Of a DNA stretch of 64,000 nucleotides, positions 41,240 through 52,005 are shown piece after piece. The notes beneath the pieces were generated by a model that ran no database searches, was not told the DNA's origin, and was given only the letters and a program-made list of their open reading frames with translations. The first letter of the stretch is position 1, and every line of letters starts with the position of its first letter. Position numbers and translations under genes: made by a program. This stretch comes from Rickettsia endosymbiont of Pseudomimeciton antennatum (GTDB lineage Bacteria > Pseudomonadota > Alphaproteobacteria > Rickettsiales > Rickettsiaceae), in assembly GCA_020881195.1 (NCBI GenBank), contig JAJIYL010000032.1, positions 1-64,000 of the forward strand, read 5' to 3'.

Positions 41240-43342
41240 TTATTTTATTTCATCAATATGCTTACCTTTAAGTAAGCCCTCAATGGTACTATTTAATCTT
41301 TCAGAAAGGAAATGCTCTGTTACAACTTCAAAAGTTTTGCTACATTCTATAATGTAATCACGATCATTTGAATCTATTGATTCTTTTAGAGTTTTAATTG
41401 CCATATCAATTTTTTCCATTTCATTTTTTGTAAGAAGATTTGGCATCTCCCTAATAGCATTTTCTACATTATAAATCAAAGCTTTTGTATTAATAATTGT
41501 TTCTTGCAATAATTTCTTATTATAATCACTAGCAGCATTTTGATAAGCATTTTCTAAAATTTCGGTAATTTCCGTTTCGTTTAAACCATAACTTGGTTTT
41601 AACGAAACGGCATGCGATACACCGCTATTCTTTTCTAGAGCAGACACTGATAAAATACCATCTGCATCAATAGAAAATGTTACCTCTATCCTCACTCCAC
41701 CTGCTTTCATTAGTGGCAATTTTAGTTCAAATTTTGCAAGTGACCGACAATCTTCCACCATTTCTCTCTCTCCCTGTACCACATGTAACTTCATAGAAGT
41801 TTGGTTATCTACATAAGTGGTAAACTCCTTAGTAACCGATATCGGTATAGGGCTATTACGTAGAATAATTTTTTCAGTAATCCCCCCATTTAGTTCGATA
41901 CCAAGTGACAAAGGCACTACATCGATTAATAAGGAATTAATATTTGCTGAAGTTAGGTTCTCTGCTTGCAGAGCCGCCCCCCATGCTACCGCCTTATCTG
42001 GGTTAATATCTGAAAAAATAATAGTATTAAACGTTTGCATTAAACTCTTACTAATTAACGGTATGCGAGTTGAACCACCAACCAGGATAATACCTGAAAT
42101 ATCAGGATTCTTTGCCTGTTCTAGCGTATCTTTAGTAATAGCTATGGTACGTTCTACCAATGGTAATATTAACCGTTCAAAATTTTCTATATCTAACTCC
42201 AACAGACTCCCTGCATAAGTCAATCTAGTTGGTGATTTTGTCGTCGAAACTCGCCTCCGTTCCTCACGTACGTCTATGTACGCTGCGGTACTCGGCTTCG
42301 TTTCTCCTAAAAATTCCGAGAGCTTCTTTGACTTATGCAGGGAGTCTGATATCTTCTCTTCATATATAATATCAAATTTATTTTGAACACTAAGTGTTTC
42401 TTTAGCTTTTTTTGCTAATTTTATTAATTCATTAGATTCTAGTAATTTATATTTATCACAAAAATAGTTCATCACTAAGTGGTCAATATCATCACCCCCT
42501 AAAATATTATCTCCGCCAGTAGCAATAACCTGAAGTACACCAGTTTGCATATTGAGAATTGATACATCAAAAGTCCCTCCTCCTAGGTCATATACTAGAT
42601 AACACCCCCTGCTCTCTTTATTAGACCTCTTCGGAAACTCTACTTCTGCTGGTAATTTGTGCGTCGATGCGGTACTCGAATCCTCACGTACATTAGAGTA
42701 CGCTGCGGTTCTGCGTTCCGCGTCTCCTTCAAATTCCTCAGCATAAGCGAGTTTCCGAAGAGGTCTATTTAAGCCATATGCATAGGCTGCTGCTGTTGGT
42801 TCTGCAATTAACCGTAACACCTCAAAACCAGCAATTTTTGCTGCTAACATTACTTCTCCTCTAGCAGCATCATTAAAATGTGCCGGCACAGTTATTACCA
42901 CTTTTTTAACTTCTGAATTTAATTTTTCAGTAGCTTGTTGCCTTAAATATAGAAATATTTGTGCAGCAATTTCTGGTACCGTCATTAGTTTTCCAGCAAA
43001 TTGTATTCGTACTATTTGACTATTTAAGTCAATATAATCTTTCACTAAGGCAAAAAGTGCCGGGTTATTTTGTATATCAGATAGTTTCTTACCAAAAAAT
43101 CTTTTAATAGAGCGAAGATTGTTGAGTATATTAGGATCGCCTACAATAAAGCTTCCACCCTGAGAAGCTATTACCGATGGGATAAGTTCTATATCCTGAT
43201 CATTTGTGATAATCTGCACCTTTTGTTGATTTGACAAAGCAATTAACGAGTTTGTTGTACCGAAATCAATGCCAACAGCTATATTATTATCATTTTCTTT
43301 ATGCTGGGAAGAGCCAGCCTCGCTAATTTCTATTATTTGCAT
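41240..43342 (-). CDS. hscA: Fe-S protein assembly chaperone HscA carrying two in-frame RPE insertions
   Basis: AVGIDFGTTNSLIA, EPTAAAYAYGLNRP, YLVYDLGGGTFDVSIL, ILVGGSTRIPLI; two inserts of about 48-49 codons have no Hsp70 counterpart. Confidence 0.95.
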   Translation of the reverse strand: MQIIEISEAGSSQHKENDNNIAVGIDFGTTNSLIALSNQQKVQIITNDQDIELIPSVIASQGGSFIVGDPNILNNLRSIKRFFGKKLSDIQNNPALFALVKDYIDLNSQIVRIQFAGKLMTVPEIAAQIFLYLRQQATEKLNSEVKKVVITVPAHFNDAARGEVMLAAKIAGFEVLRLIAEPTAAAYAYGLNRPLRKLAYAEEFEGDAERRTAAYSNVREDSSTASTHKLPAEVEFPKRSNKESRGCYLVYDLGGGTFDVSILNMQTGVLQVIATGGDNILGGDDIDHLVMNYFCDKYKLLESNELIKLAKKAKETLSVQNKFDIIYEEKISDSLHKSKKLSEFLGETKPSTAAYIDVREERRRVSTTKSPTRLTYAGSLLELDIENFERLILPLVERTIAITKDTLEQAKNPDISGIILVGGSTRIPLISKSLMQTFNTIIFSDINPDKAVAWGAALQAENLTSANINSLLIDVVPLSLGIELNGGITEKIILRNSPIPISVTKEFTTYVDNQTSMKLHVVQGEREMVEDCRSLAKFELKLPLMKAGGVRIEVTFSIDADGILSVSALEKNSGVSHAVSLKPSYGLNETEITEILENAYQNAASDYNKKLLQETIINTKALIYNVENAIREMPNLLTKNEMEKIDMAIKTLKESIDSNDRDYIIECSKTFEVVTEHFLSERLNSTIEGLLKGKHIDEIK
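42203..42349 (-). repeat. RPE-like element in-frame within hscA (copy 1)
   Basis: cagactccctgcataagtca...tgacttatgcagggagtctg perfect terminal arms; encodes [50 protein letters not shown]. Confidence 0.93.
42622..42767 (-). repeat. RPE-like element in-frame within hscA (copy 2)
   Basis: tagacctcttcggaaactc...gagtttccgaagaggtcta perfect arms; encodes [49 protein letters not shown]. Confidence 0.93.
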
Positions 43343-43839
43343 GACTTGATTTTTAGCTGAATATTATTAGTTAAGTTTTTAAGATATTTAAATCTTATAG
43401 TACTATCAATAGCATCTTGCATATTTTGATTTTGGAATGCAGTAGTTAGAGATTTAATAAGTTGTTCTTTTTCAAGAATTTTGTTATTTAGCATATGTTC
43501 TAACTTTGTTAAGTCTTCAGTAGTCTCAACAAGTTCTAATTCACTCCACACAACGTTTAATTGCTCCTTTGAAATACCCTGCCTAATCGTTATGTCATCC
43601 AAGACTATATTATTTAACAAGAGAAGATACTCCGCTCGTGCTAAATCATCTTTAAGCGTTGAATACGCTTTATTTACCTCAATAGAGATAGTCAAATTTT
43701 TTTGCTTTTCAGTATTAGAGTTAGTTCTATCTGGATGATATTTTAACTGCATAGCGAAATATTGACGATCTAAGATAGGCAAGTCAATATCATATTTTTT
43801 TTCTATGTCTAATAACTCAAAATAATTGTGCATAATCAT
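43333..43839 (-). CDS. hscB: Fe-S protein assembly co-chaperone HscB
   Basis: NYFELLDIEKKYDIDLPILDRQYFAMQLKYHPDRTN (J-domain HPD), overlaps the hscA start. Confidence 0.93.
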   Translation of the reverse strand: MIMHNYFELLDIEKKYDIDLPILDRQYFAMQLKYHPDRTNSNTEKQKNLTISIEVNKAYSTLKDDLARAEYLLLLNNIVLDDITIRQGISKEQLNVVWSELELVETTEDLTKLEHMLNNKILEKEQLIKSLTTAFQNQNMQDAIDSTIRFKYLKNLTNNIQLKIKSCK

Positions 43840-43946
43840 TGTTTAGTGGATTAATTGTTAAACCACATCGTGATTATATTATACACTAGAAAATACTGAA
43901 ATGTTAGAGAAAAAACAGTAGAAGTGCTTAGCACGACAAAGCAACG

Positions 43947-44035
43947 TCATTGCGAGGAGCCGCTTTAGCGGCGACGAAGCAATCCAGAAAACTGATAATA
44001 TTTGGATTGCCACGACCTACTTGCTGCTAATAGAC
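43947..44035. repeat. Intergenic palindromic repeat (CATTGCGAGG / CTAATAGACG arms)
   Basis: cgtcattgcgaggagccgctttagcggcgacgaagcaatcc...ggattgccacgacctacttgctgctaatagacg. Confidence 0.8.
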
Positions 44036-44079
44036 GCTGGCTAAATGCTAGTAGGGTTAGCTATTAAATCATTTGAGTA

Positions 44080-44221
44080 GACCTCTTGCATAACCTAATC
44101 TAATTGGTAATTTTGTTGTCAAAACTCGTCTCCGTTCCTCACGTACATTATCGTCCGCTGCGGTACTCGACTTCGTTTTTCCTAAAAATTCCTCAATTAT
44201 CTTTAGGTTATGCAAAAGGTC
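44080..44221. repeat. RPE-like palindromic element, intergenic, 3' of phosphatase gene
   Basis: tagacctcttgcataacctaat...cctcacgtacattatcgtccgctgcggtactcgacttcg...taggttatgcaaaaggtcta. Confidence 0.88.
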
Positions 44222-44231
44222 TAGTATATTT

Positions 44232-44771
44232 TTAAGTTATCTCTAACTCATTAATAGAGCAATGGGTTATCTGACAAGAATTTACCCATGTTTTTATTAC
44301 CTGCTGATGAGTTACTACTATTACATATTTATAGTTTAGATATCTTCTTAGAACACCTTCTATTCTGTCTTTTATAGAACCTTTTGATTCCCACGTTTTA
44401 GGAATACCTGCTGGGTATATACCATTATTTCTTTCATAATCATCTATTGCACTTTTTAACTCTATTTGATTGCTAATTCCTAGCCCTAAGTCTGGTTGCC
44501 ATTCTCTTAACTCAAATTCTACAGTAATGTCTAAATCAATGTTTTTTGAAAGAATTGCTGCGGTTTGCAACGCCCTAGTATATGGAGAAGATAGAATTAA
44601 TTCTGCGTTTTTTAATCTCAGATTTTTAGATAGCTCATTGACCTGTCTAATCCCATTTGACGTTAAACATGGCAAATCTCTGTACCCACCTTTTAATTGA
44701 TGTTTTTCATTTAAAGACCAATCTGTTTCACCGTGTCGGATTAAAAAGAATATTGTCATAAAAATAACCAA
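44232..44771 (-). CDS. Histidine phosphatase (phosphoglycerate mutase-like) family protein
   Basis: FFLIRHGETDWSLNEKHQLKGG...ILSSPYTRALQTA...VVTHQQVIKTW. Confidence 0.93.
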   Translation of the reverse strand: MVIFMTIFFLIRHGETDWSLNEKHQLKGGYRDLPCLTSNGIRQVNELSKNLRLKNAELILSSPYTRALQTAAILSKNIDLDITVEFELREWQPDLGLGISNQIELKSAIDDYERNNGIYPAGIPKTWESKGSIKDRIEGVLRRYLNYKYVIVVTHQQVIKTWVNSCQITHCSINELEIT

Positions 44772-44778
44772 GAATATA

Positions 44779-45579
44779 TTAAGTTAATTCTTCTATTAAT
44801 GCTATAGTACTAGCTCTTAAGTCTAAGTCATAATCTATAGTATTATTTATTATTCGCTTAATATTGGCAAATTTTGTTACCAAACAATCAGGTGAATTAG
44901 AGGATAATTGATTAAATATTTTATTTTCTAATTCATTGGATTCAATATTAATATTAAGAGATTTCTTAGTAATTCTATTCACTAGATATAGCATACTATA
45001 AGCAAAATCCCCCCATAATTCTTTGTTTTTACTGGTAAACTCTTCGATAACATTTAACCTCACTTTAGGGTCTGAACAATTGGCAATATATGTAATAAAT
45101 TTAACATATATCTCACTTCCCACTAAGCGATTTTGTGATTTTATATTAATTTTAGCACATCTAGATCTTATAGTGCTGATTATACCAGCAGCTCTTGAGG
45201 TAATTAAGAAAATAAAACTATCTTTTGGGGTATCTTCTAAAAGTTTAAGGCAGGAATTTGCTGCATTAAGATTCATTAGATCAGCTTGATAAATAACAGC
45301 CACTCTATATTTAGATATTGACGATGTTTTATAAAAAAATTGCTGTAAATCTCTAATTTGGTCAACAGATATGTCTTTGACATTAGTGGTAACAGAATTA
45401 TCCCTTGCTACTAACCGATAATCTGGATGATTTTTTAATTGAATTTTATCTTTAAACAAACTGCTCTCTATAAATATTAGTAAATTCTCTAAAGCTTTTG
45501 CCGTATCATCCACGTCAATCAGCCAACTATTATAAAGCCGACCTTGTTTAAATCTATCTTCAAGATATTCTTTAATCAT
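44779..45579 (-). CDS. holB: DNA polymerase III delta' subunit-like
   Basis: SWLIDVDDTAKALENLL...ISVDQIRDLQQFFYKTSSISKYRVAVIYQADLMNLNAANSCLKLLEDTPKDSFIFLITS...IRSRC. Confidence 0.88.
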   Translation of the reverse strand: MIKEYLEDRFKQGRLYNSWLIDVDDTAKALENLLIFIESSLFKDKIQLKNHPDYRLVARDNSVTTNVKDISVDQIRDLQQFFYKTSSISKYRVAVIYQADLMNLNAANSCLKLLEDTPKDSFIFLITSRAAGIISTIRSRCAKINIKSQNRLVGSEIYVKFITYIANCSDPKVRLNVIEEFTSKNKELWGDFAYSMLYLVNRITKKSLNINIESNELENKIFNQLSSNSPDCLVTKFANIKRIINNTIDYDLDLRASTIALIEELT

Positions 45580-45656
45580 TCTATTTAACTCTAATTGCTA
45601 TAGCTAACCCGTTAATGTTCCAGATAGCTCCTCCGTCTATTAGCAAGGAGCTGCTT

Positions 45657-46655
45657 TTAGCTCCTAAGAACCAATAAATCTAAAGTATCAGTGATTAACT
45701 CTATTATGTTATTATACATGTTAGGTCTCTTTTCTTCAGAATCTAACAAATCACATAAATTTACTAAATCAGCTAATTTTGCTTTTTTTTCCCAATCTGA
45801 GTCTAGTAACTTTGATACTTTTGAGTATCCAGAAACAAAACTCTCTTTTAACTGTTTATCAAATAAATGTTTAAACCCAAATAAAGTTGCAATATCACCA
45901 TATACTGAACCAGAATAAGCAAACTCCCAATCTAATATTCCTGATAAAATTAATGTTCCATCTATATTTTTAACTAAAATATTAGAAGGCTTAAAATCAC
46001 CATGCACTAATTGATTACTGCATTCCTTAGGAAAAGAATTTTCATATGAAATAATTTTATTTTTTAAACTATGAGAAAGTTGTTTACCTAACTTAGCTTT
46101 CACTCTGGGTTTAGTTATTTTATCTAAAATATAATTTATAAATACATTATATCCATTATGTTCGGTAGTAATTTTGCTGATTGATAAATTTGCATCAAGT
46201 AAACCACTTTCTTGGAATTTATAGGTACTCAAATGTCCTAAAAATTCACCAAGTTTACCATATATTACTAGTATTGAATCTAAAAACGAGGGATCAGTTA
46301 AAAATTCTGATAATAAATTGCCTTCACGATGTTCTACAAAACTGCAAGAATAGTTTGTTATGTCATTTATAGGATTAAAACTAAGAAATTTTGGAACTAA
46401 AGGTTCATTATTGAGTAAATATGAAAGCTTAAATTCTTTTTCACTTAACTCTATGTCTCGAACATTAATGCGTAATATAAATTTATCTCCATTCTCGAAT
46501 TCAATAATATAATTTGTATTCGCAAGACCATGTTTTGCTTTGGTAACAATAAACTTATCTTCCCTAATTAAAAAATTTTTACACAAATTTTTAATTTCTT
46601 CGAATTCAAGATCGAAAAATTTATTCCGGCGTTCCCATTTTAACAATTCCTCCAT
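45657..46655 (-). CDS. Aminoglycoside phosphotransferase/choline kinase-like family protein
   Basis: LVHGDFKPSNILVKNIDGTLILSGILDWEFAYSGSVYGDIATLF; ATG at 46655 preferred. Confidence 0.88.
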   Translation of the reverse strand: MEELLKWERRNKFFDLEFEEIKNLCKNFLIREDKFIVTKAKHGLANTNYIIEFENGDKFILRINVRDIELSEKEFKLSYLLNNEPLVPKFLSFNPINDITNYSCSFVEHREGNLLSEFLTDPSFLDSILVIYGKLGEFLGHLSTYKFQESGLLDANLSISKITTEHNGYNVFINYILDKITKPRVKAKLGKQLSHSLKNKIISYENSFPKECSNQLVHGDFKPSNILVKNIDGTLILSGILDWEFAYSGSVYGDIATLFGFKHLFDKQLKESFVSGYSKVSKLLDSDWEKKAKLADLVNLCDLLDSEEKRPNMYNNIIELITDTLDLLVLRS

Positions 46656-46808
46656 ACAGATTCTTCTAATAAAGCCTATCTCATAATTATAACAAGAAAG
46701 ATATACCATACGTAAATAAATGGATAATATCTTTCTTGTTGAAACGTTATAGAAGTAAACCTATGCCAAACTATAATATTTTATAGGGAAAGCTCTAAGA
46801 AAGTTAAC

Positions 46809-47084
46809 TTAAGAATTATTACAGGCTTCCTTCATTTTCTTACCGGCTCTAAATACTGGTTGTTTATAAGCAGAAATATGCATTTTCTCGCCAGTCTTTG
46901 GATTACGACCTTCACGAGCAGCCCTACTTTGTATGTGAAAAGAACCAAACCCCACTAGGTTAACGTCCTCACCACGACTAAGTGCTTTAAGTACACTATC
47001 TACAACCCAAGTCAGGGCTTTTTCTGCATCAGTTTTTGAATGACCTGCTTCAGCCATTAATGCTACTAATTCTCCTTTATTCAT
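46809..47084 (-). CDS. hup: HU-family DNA-binding protein
   Basis: MNKGELVALMAEAGHSKTDAEKAL...VGFGSFHIQSRAAREGRNPKTGEKMHISAYKQPVFRAGKKMKEACN. Confidence 0.95.
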   Translation of the reverse strand: MNKGELVALMAEAGHSKTDAEKALTWVVDSVLKALSRGEDVNLVGFGSFHIQSRAAREGRNPKTGEKMHISAYKQPVFRAGKKMKEACNNS

Positions 47085-47476
47085 ATTATAAGCTCTCCAA
47101 ATAGATTGTTAACATTATCAGACATTAATGTATTTTTATACCAAGATGCCAGCAAGATTTATTAATCTCGTTACCTACATTATATCAAACACTAAACTGA
47201 CTGCAACTGAGACCTATTTAGAATTTTTGAATATAATTATTTTCTAGTCTAATTGTAAAAAATTGTATCTATTTTACATCAAATTAGTTTCTTATACTGT
47301 AATTCAGTAGGTAATTTAGTCAGTCTGTATAGTAAGTAAACTACAAAACTAGTAAAAAATAATTTCTGAGGTTAGTTGCTAGCATATTTTATGTTTGATT
47401 AAATGAAATGATTAGTTGAAAATCTAAACAGTTTATATATTATAACATTCTAATTTATATAATACAGGTAACTTTT

Positions 47477-47992
47477 ATGATCACTAGGCTATTCTACATA
47501 TTATTTATTTTAATTTTCAACTTAAATGTTAATGCTAATCCAACTCCCTTGGGTTTTGAATTAAATAAAGCAGCTATTTCAGACATAGAGCAAGTATATC
47601 ATATTATCAAAAAAGAAAAGAATTATTGGGAAGGGTATAATTATTATGTAAATATTAAAGATGTTAAATTAGAGGGGCTTACTAGGCTACTAATAATATG
47701 TAATGATGATAATATTACCCAAGCAGTAATCCTAACAATAAATAAGGATAAATTTACAGAGTTTTATCAATTACTTTCTGAAAAATACAAACTCGTATAT
47801 AACCATAATCCTAGGTTGGGTGATAAGGAAATTAGATTTACAGATAGTGATTGTACCATAATATTAGACGTTCCTCATCTTAGCTTTAGTATGGATATCA
47901 TATACATAACAGATGAATTTCTAACAAAATTTAAAGGAAAACAAAAAGAAGAAGAAAACCTGAAGAAAGCAAGAGATAAAGAATTGCTATAG
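47477..47992 (+). CDS. Hypothetical exported protein
   Basis: 171 aa ORF with N-terminal signal-like MITRLFYILFILIFNLNVNANPTPLGFELNKA. Confidence 0.65.
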   Translation: MITRLFYILFILIFNLNVNANPTPLGFELNKAAISDIEQVYHIIKKEKNYWEGYNYYVNIKDVKLEGLTRLLIICNDDNITQAVILTINKDKFTEFYQLLSEKYKLVYNHNPRLGDKEIRFTDSDCTIILDVPHLSFSMDIIYITDEFLTKFKGKQKEEENLKKARDKELL

Positions 47993-48172
47993 TGGAATTA
48001 TAAAAACGATCGACAAAAAAAATATTTCAGTGATAATCTTTGTATGTCTTGTCTAAAAATCTATAACTAACCTGTTAAGGTTCTAGGAGGCTGTCGGAGA
48101 CAACTAATATACTAGTGATAACTATCTACCACCGTTTTGAAATCTGATATTTTAACTTAAAAAAGAATAATC

Positions 48173-48634
48173 ATGCAACAATTTAGTCTTTATCATACTG
48201 CTGAAGGATTGCTATATAAAACAACCTGTCTTTTAGTAGAAAAATCTTATCATAACAATTTTAGAATTGTGGTGTTAGCTCCAGATATTGAAGTACAAGA
48301 ATCACTAAACAAGATGATATGGACTTATTCTAGAAAGCAGTTTATTCCTCATGGTAGTAAACTTGATCCATTACCAGAAAAACAACCAGTCTATATTACT
48401 CATCAATTAGAAAATCCTAATCAAGCTAGTATCCTAATAATCATTGCACCATTTGATATACAAGAGATTTTTAGTAACAAACATTATATTACGCATTTTC
48501 AGAGAATAATGATAATATACGATGCTTTAGATAATTTAAGTTTAGTAATTAAAACAATAAATGAACTAACTATTGCAACTCCGATAATTGATTGTTATAA
48601 ACAGAATCCGATGGGAACATGGAGCAAGATTTAA
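48173..48634 (+). CDS. holC: DNA polymerase III chi subunit (HolC)
   Basis: MQQFSLYHTAEGLLYKTTCLLVEKSY...WTYSRKQFIPHGSKLDPLPEKQPVYITHQLENPNQASILI. Confidence 0.8.
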   Translation: MQQFSLYHTAEGLLYKTTCLLVEKSYHNNFRIVVLAPDIEVQESLNKMIWTYSRKQFIPHGSKLDPLPEKQPVYITHQLENPNQASILIIIAPFDIQEIFSNKHYITHFQRIMIIYDALDNLSLVIKTINELTIATPIIDCYKQNPMGTWSKI

Positions 48635-48635
48635 A

Positions 48636-48781
48636 TAGACTTCCTGCATAAGTCAATCTAGTTGGTGATTTTGTCGTCGAAACTTGCTTTCGCTCCTCAC
48701 GTACGTCTATGTACGCTGCGGTACTCGGCTTCGTTTCTCCTAAAAATCCCGAGGGATTTTTTGACTTATGCAGGAAGTCTA
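48636..48781 (-). repeat. RPE-like element between holC and glyQ
   Basis: tagacttcctgcataagtcaa...ttgacttatgcaggaagtcta perfect arms; starts about 2 nt after the holC stop. Confidence 0.93.
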
Positions 48782-48816
48782 ATATTTTTTCGGAAGAGCA
48801 AAAAAAATTTACCAAT

Positions 48817-49698
48817 ATGCAAAAATTATCATTTCAGCAAATTATCTTGACCTTGCAAAATTACTGGCAAGATTATGGTTGTGCAATTTTACAACCATAT
48901 GATGCCCATGTTGGAGCTGGTACCTTTCACCCTGCCACCGTACTACGAACTCTTGGTAAAAAACCTTGGTTTGTAGCTTACGTTCAGCCTTCTCGTCGTC
49001 CTCATGATAGTAGGTACGCTCTGCATCCCAATAGAATGCAGCATTATTATCAATTTCAGGTTATACTAAAACCATCTCCTGACGATATACAACAATTATA
49101 TTTAAAAAGTCTTGAATATCTTGGTATAGATTTGCAGAAACATGATATCAGGTTTGTTGAAGATGATTGGGAGTCGCCTAGTCTTGGTGCTGCTGGACTT
49201 GGTTGGGAAATATGGTGTGATGGTATGGAAATATCACAATTTACTTATATGCAACAAATTGGTGGTATTGATTGTCGTCCAGTGGCTGGTGAAATTACCT
49301 ATGGTTTAGAACGTCTAGCACTTTACATACAAGGAATCAATGAGGTAAGAAATCTTGATTGGAATGGTCAGACTGGAGAAAAGGCTTTAACATATGGTGA
49401 AGTAGATTTTGCTGCTGAAAAACAATTTTCGAAGTTTAATTTAGAATTGGCTGACGTAACAATATTGTCCCAGCATTTTATTGATAGTGAGAAACAATGT
49501 AATGAATTAGTAGCTGCAGATTTACCGTTGCCAGCTTATGATTATTGTATTCAAGCTAGCCATCTTTTTAACCTGTTAAATGCTCGGGGAGTAATTAGTG
49601 TAACAGAAAGAGCATCTTATATACTCAGAATACGTAATTTGGCAAAAATATGCTGTAATAAATGGTTAAAACTAGAAGATAAAGAAGAGTTAATATGA
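48817..49698 (+). CDS. glyQ: Glycyl-tRNA synthetase alpha subunit
   Basis: [50 protein letters not shown]-track start at 48709 lies inside the RPE and is probably wrong. Confidence 0.95.
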   Translation: MQKLSFQQIILTLQNYWQDYGCAILQPYDAHVGAGTFHPATVLRTLGKKPWFVAYVQPSRRPHDSRYALHPNRMQHYYQFQVILKPSPDDIQQLYLKSLEYLGIDLQKHDIRFVEDDWESPSLGAAGLGWEIWCDGMEISQFTYMQQIGGIDCRPVAGEITYGLERLALYIQGINEVRNLDWNGQTGEKALTYGEVDFAAEKQFSKFNLELADVTILSQHFIDSEKQCNELVAADLPLPAYDYCIQASHLFNLLNARGVISVTERASYILRIRNLAKICCNKWLKLEDKEELI

Positions 49699-51854
49699 GT
49701 GAGTTATTACTGGAACTTTTTAGCGAAGAGATACCAGCTTTAATGCAAAAAAATGCAGCAGAATCTTATAAAACCATATTTACGACAATCTTGCAAGAGA
49801 ATAGACTTCTTTGGAAACTCGCTTATGCGCAAGGATTTGTAGGAGACACTTCACCTCAAACCGCAGCGTACATAGATGTACGTGAGGATTTGAGTACCGG
49901 CTCGACGCACAAATTACCAGCAGAAGTAGAGTTTCCGAAGAGGTCTAATGAGTTAGTTGCTGATGTTCAAGTATATGTTGGTTCTAGAAGAATTGCTGTA
50001 CATATTACGAATTTACCAAAATTTGTACCACCAAAAGAAATTACCATCAGAGGACCAAAAGTTTCAGCACCACCACAGGCTATAGAAGGATTTTGTAGGG
50101 CAAATAATATTGAGCAAAATAAATTATCTACGCTATTAGTGCAAGGGCAATTATATTATATAATAGTAAAGAGTACCACAGAAACCGATATACGAGTATT
50201 ATTGGAAGAGATAATTCCTAAAGCAATTAGCAAGTATATTTGGTCAAAATCTATGTATTGGGGGAATTATGAGATAAGTTGGATTAGACCACTTAGGAAT
50301 ATTTTATGTATATTTGATGGAGAAATACTAGCCATTAAATATGGTCATTTGACGGCAAATAATATTACCTTTGGGCATAGATTTATTAGTCCTGAACCGA
50401 TTACTATATACAGTTTTTCTGAATACCAGAACAAGCTGCGGGAGAGTAATGTCATTATTGACCAACAAGAACGCAAGGAAATAATTAAAAGCCAGCTATC
50501 AAAAATAGTAGAATCTCTTGATCTAGTTATCAAAGAGGATGAAAAATTGTTAGAAGAAGTAACAGGGCTAGTAGAATTGCCAGTGGTTATGGTCGGTAAA
50601 ATACCTGAGGTATTTTTGCAGTTACCTAGTGAAGTGCTAGTTAGTTCAATGCGTACCCATCAAAAATATTTTAGTGTTTTTGATCAAGCTGGTAATTTTG
50701 CCCCTTATTTTCTTTTTGTTAGTAATATGCCTGATGACCAAAATATTATAGTAAATGGTAACGAAAAGGTATTATCTGCTAGACTATCTGATGCCTTATA
50801 TTTTTATCAGCAGGATTTATCTAATAGTTTAGAATCAAAATTGCCAAAACTTGCACAGATAACTTTCCATGCAAAAATTGGCAGTATAAAACAAAAAACT
50901 GAGAGAATCGCTAATATTTGTAATTATATAATGCCAATGAATCAGGATTTGCAAGTAGCAGCTAAACTCTGTAAAAGTGACCTAACAACTGAAATGGTGG
51001 GAGAATTCCCTGAACTACAAGGTATTATGGGATATTATTACGCCAAAGCCGAAGGATTAAATGATCAGATTGCTTTGGCAATAAGAGATCATTATAAACC
51101 ACAAGGTCCATCGGATAGTTTACCAATGGGAAATAGTGCAATATTGGCAATTGCTGATAAATTGGATAGTTTAGTAGGGTTGATATTAATAGGAGAAGAG
51201 CCAAGTGGTTCAAGAGATCCTTACTCACTCAGACGCCAAGCCTTAGGTATTATTAGGATAATTTTAGCTAATAAACTAACTATCAATATTAAGCAATTAG
51301 TTGCATATGTAGTTCAGCTATATTCTGAAGAAAACATAAGCTGTAATAAAAGTAGCCAGATAATCTTAGAATTTTTAGAAGAACGAGCCAAATATTATTT
51401 CAAGAATCACTATGATCTATTATTAATTAATGCCGTGCTTGATTTTGATATTGAAGAAGATTTAGTGGTTAGCGAAATAAAACTCAGTGCCTTACAAAAG
51501 TTTCTCGCTGGGGTGGATGGTGAGAATTTATTAACTATTTACAAAAGAGCAAATAATATACTAGAAGGCAGTAATATAGCAGGAGGAGTTAATCAAAACG
51601 CTTTTATTTCACAATATGAACAACAATTGTTTTTATCATTGGAAAATATTCTCCCGCAAATAGATAGCTCGATTGCTGAAAAGGATTTTACCAAAGCACT
51701 TAGCTTATTACTAGAAATGTTGAAACCCATTAATGATTTTTTTGATAATCTGATGGTTAAAGACGAAGATCATAGAATTGCCAATAATCGTTTATTGTTG
51801 CTAAAAATGGTTACACAATTATTTGATAAATTAGCAAAATTTAGTGCTTTATGA
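49695..51854 (+). CDS. glyS: Glycyl-tRNA synthetase beta subunit carrying an in-frame RPE
   Basis: [25 protein letters not shown]...[12 protein letters not shown]...[36 protein letters not shown]. Confidence 0.95.
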   Translation: MSELLLELFSEEIPALMQKNAAESYKTIFTTILQENRLLWKLAYAQGFVGDTSPQTAAYIDVREDLSTGSTHKLPAEVEFPKRSNELVADVQVYVGSRRIAVHITNLPKFVPPKEITIRGPKVSAPPQAIEGFCRANNIEQNKLSTLLVQGQLYYIIVKSTTETDIRVLLEEIIPKAISKYIWSKSMYWGNYEISWIRPLRNILCIFDGEILAIKYGHLTANNITFGHRFISPEPITIYSFSEYQNKLRESNVIIDQQERKEIIKSQLSKIVESLDLVIKEDEKLLEEVTGLVELPVVMVGKIPEVFLQLPSEVLVSSMRTHQKYFSVFDQAGNFAPYFLFVSNMPDDQNIIVNGNEKVLSARLSDALYFYQQDLSNSLESKLPKLAQITFHAKIGSIKQKTERIANICNYIMPMNQDLQVAAKLCKSDLTTEMVGEFPELQGIMGYYYAKAEGLNDQIALAIRDHYKPQGPSDSLPMGNSAILAIADKLDSLVGLILIGEEPSGSRDPYSLRRQALGIIRIILANKLTINIKQLVAYVVQLYSEENISCNKSSQIILEFLEERAKYYFKNHYDLLLINAVLDFDIEEDLVVSEIKLSALQKFLAGVDGENLLTIYKRANNILEGSNIAGGVNQNAFISQYEQQLFLSLENILPQIDSSIAEKDFTKALSLLLEMLKPINDFFDNLMVKDEDHRIANNRLLLLKMVTQLFDKLAKFSAL
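49802..49947 (+). repeat. RPE-like element in-frame within glyS
   Basis: tagacttctttggaaactcgc...gagtttccgaagaggtcta; encodes [49 protein letters not shown]. Confidence 0.92.
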
Positions 51855-51885
51855 TTAGTACAAATGAATTATATTGGTGTTTTCG

Positions 51886-51976
51886 TCATTGCGAGGAGTG
51901 TGTAAACACGACGAAGCAATCCATATGATAAGCTTTATGGATTGCCACGCTCACGTACGTTCGCTCGCAATGACGT
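51886..51976. repeat. Intergenic palindromic repeat (CATTGCGAGG family)
   Basis: cgtcattgcgaggagtgtgtaaacacgacgaagcaatccatatgataagctttatggattgccacgctcacgtacgttcgctcgcaatgacg. Confidence 0.88.
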
Positions 51977-52005
51977 TTAAGTAGGCGATTAGGAAGAGAA
52001 GATAA

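Noticed and set aside
41817-42218. 133-aa plus-strand ORF antisense to hscA
   Set aside because: Lies wholly opposite a strongly conserved HscA coding region; no recognisable motif.
48570-48815. 81-aa minus-strand ORF across holC end and RPE
   Set aside because: Product is mostly the RPE peptide ([15 protein letters not shown]...[13 protein letters not shown]) read in the repeat; no independent gene evidence.
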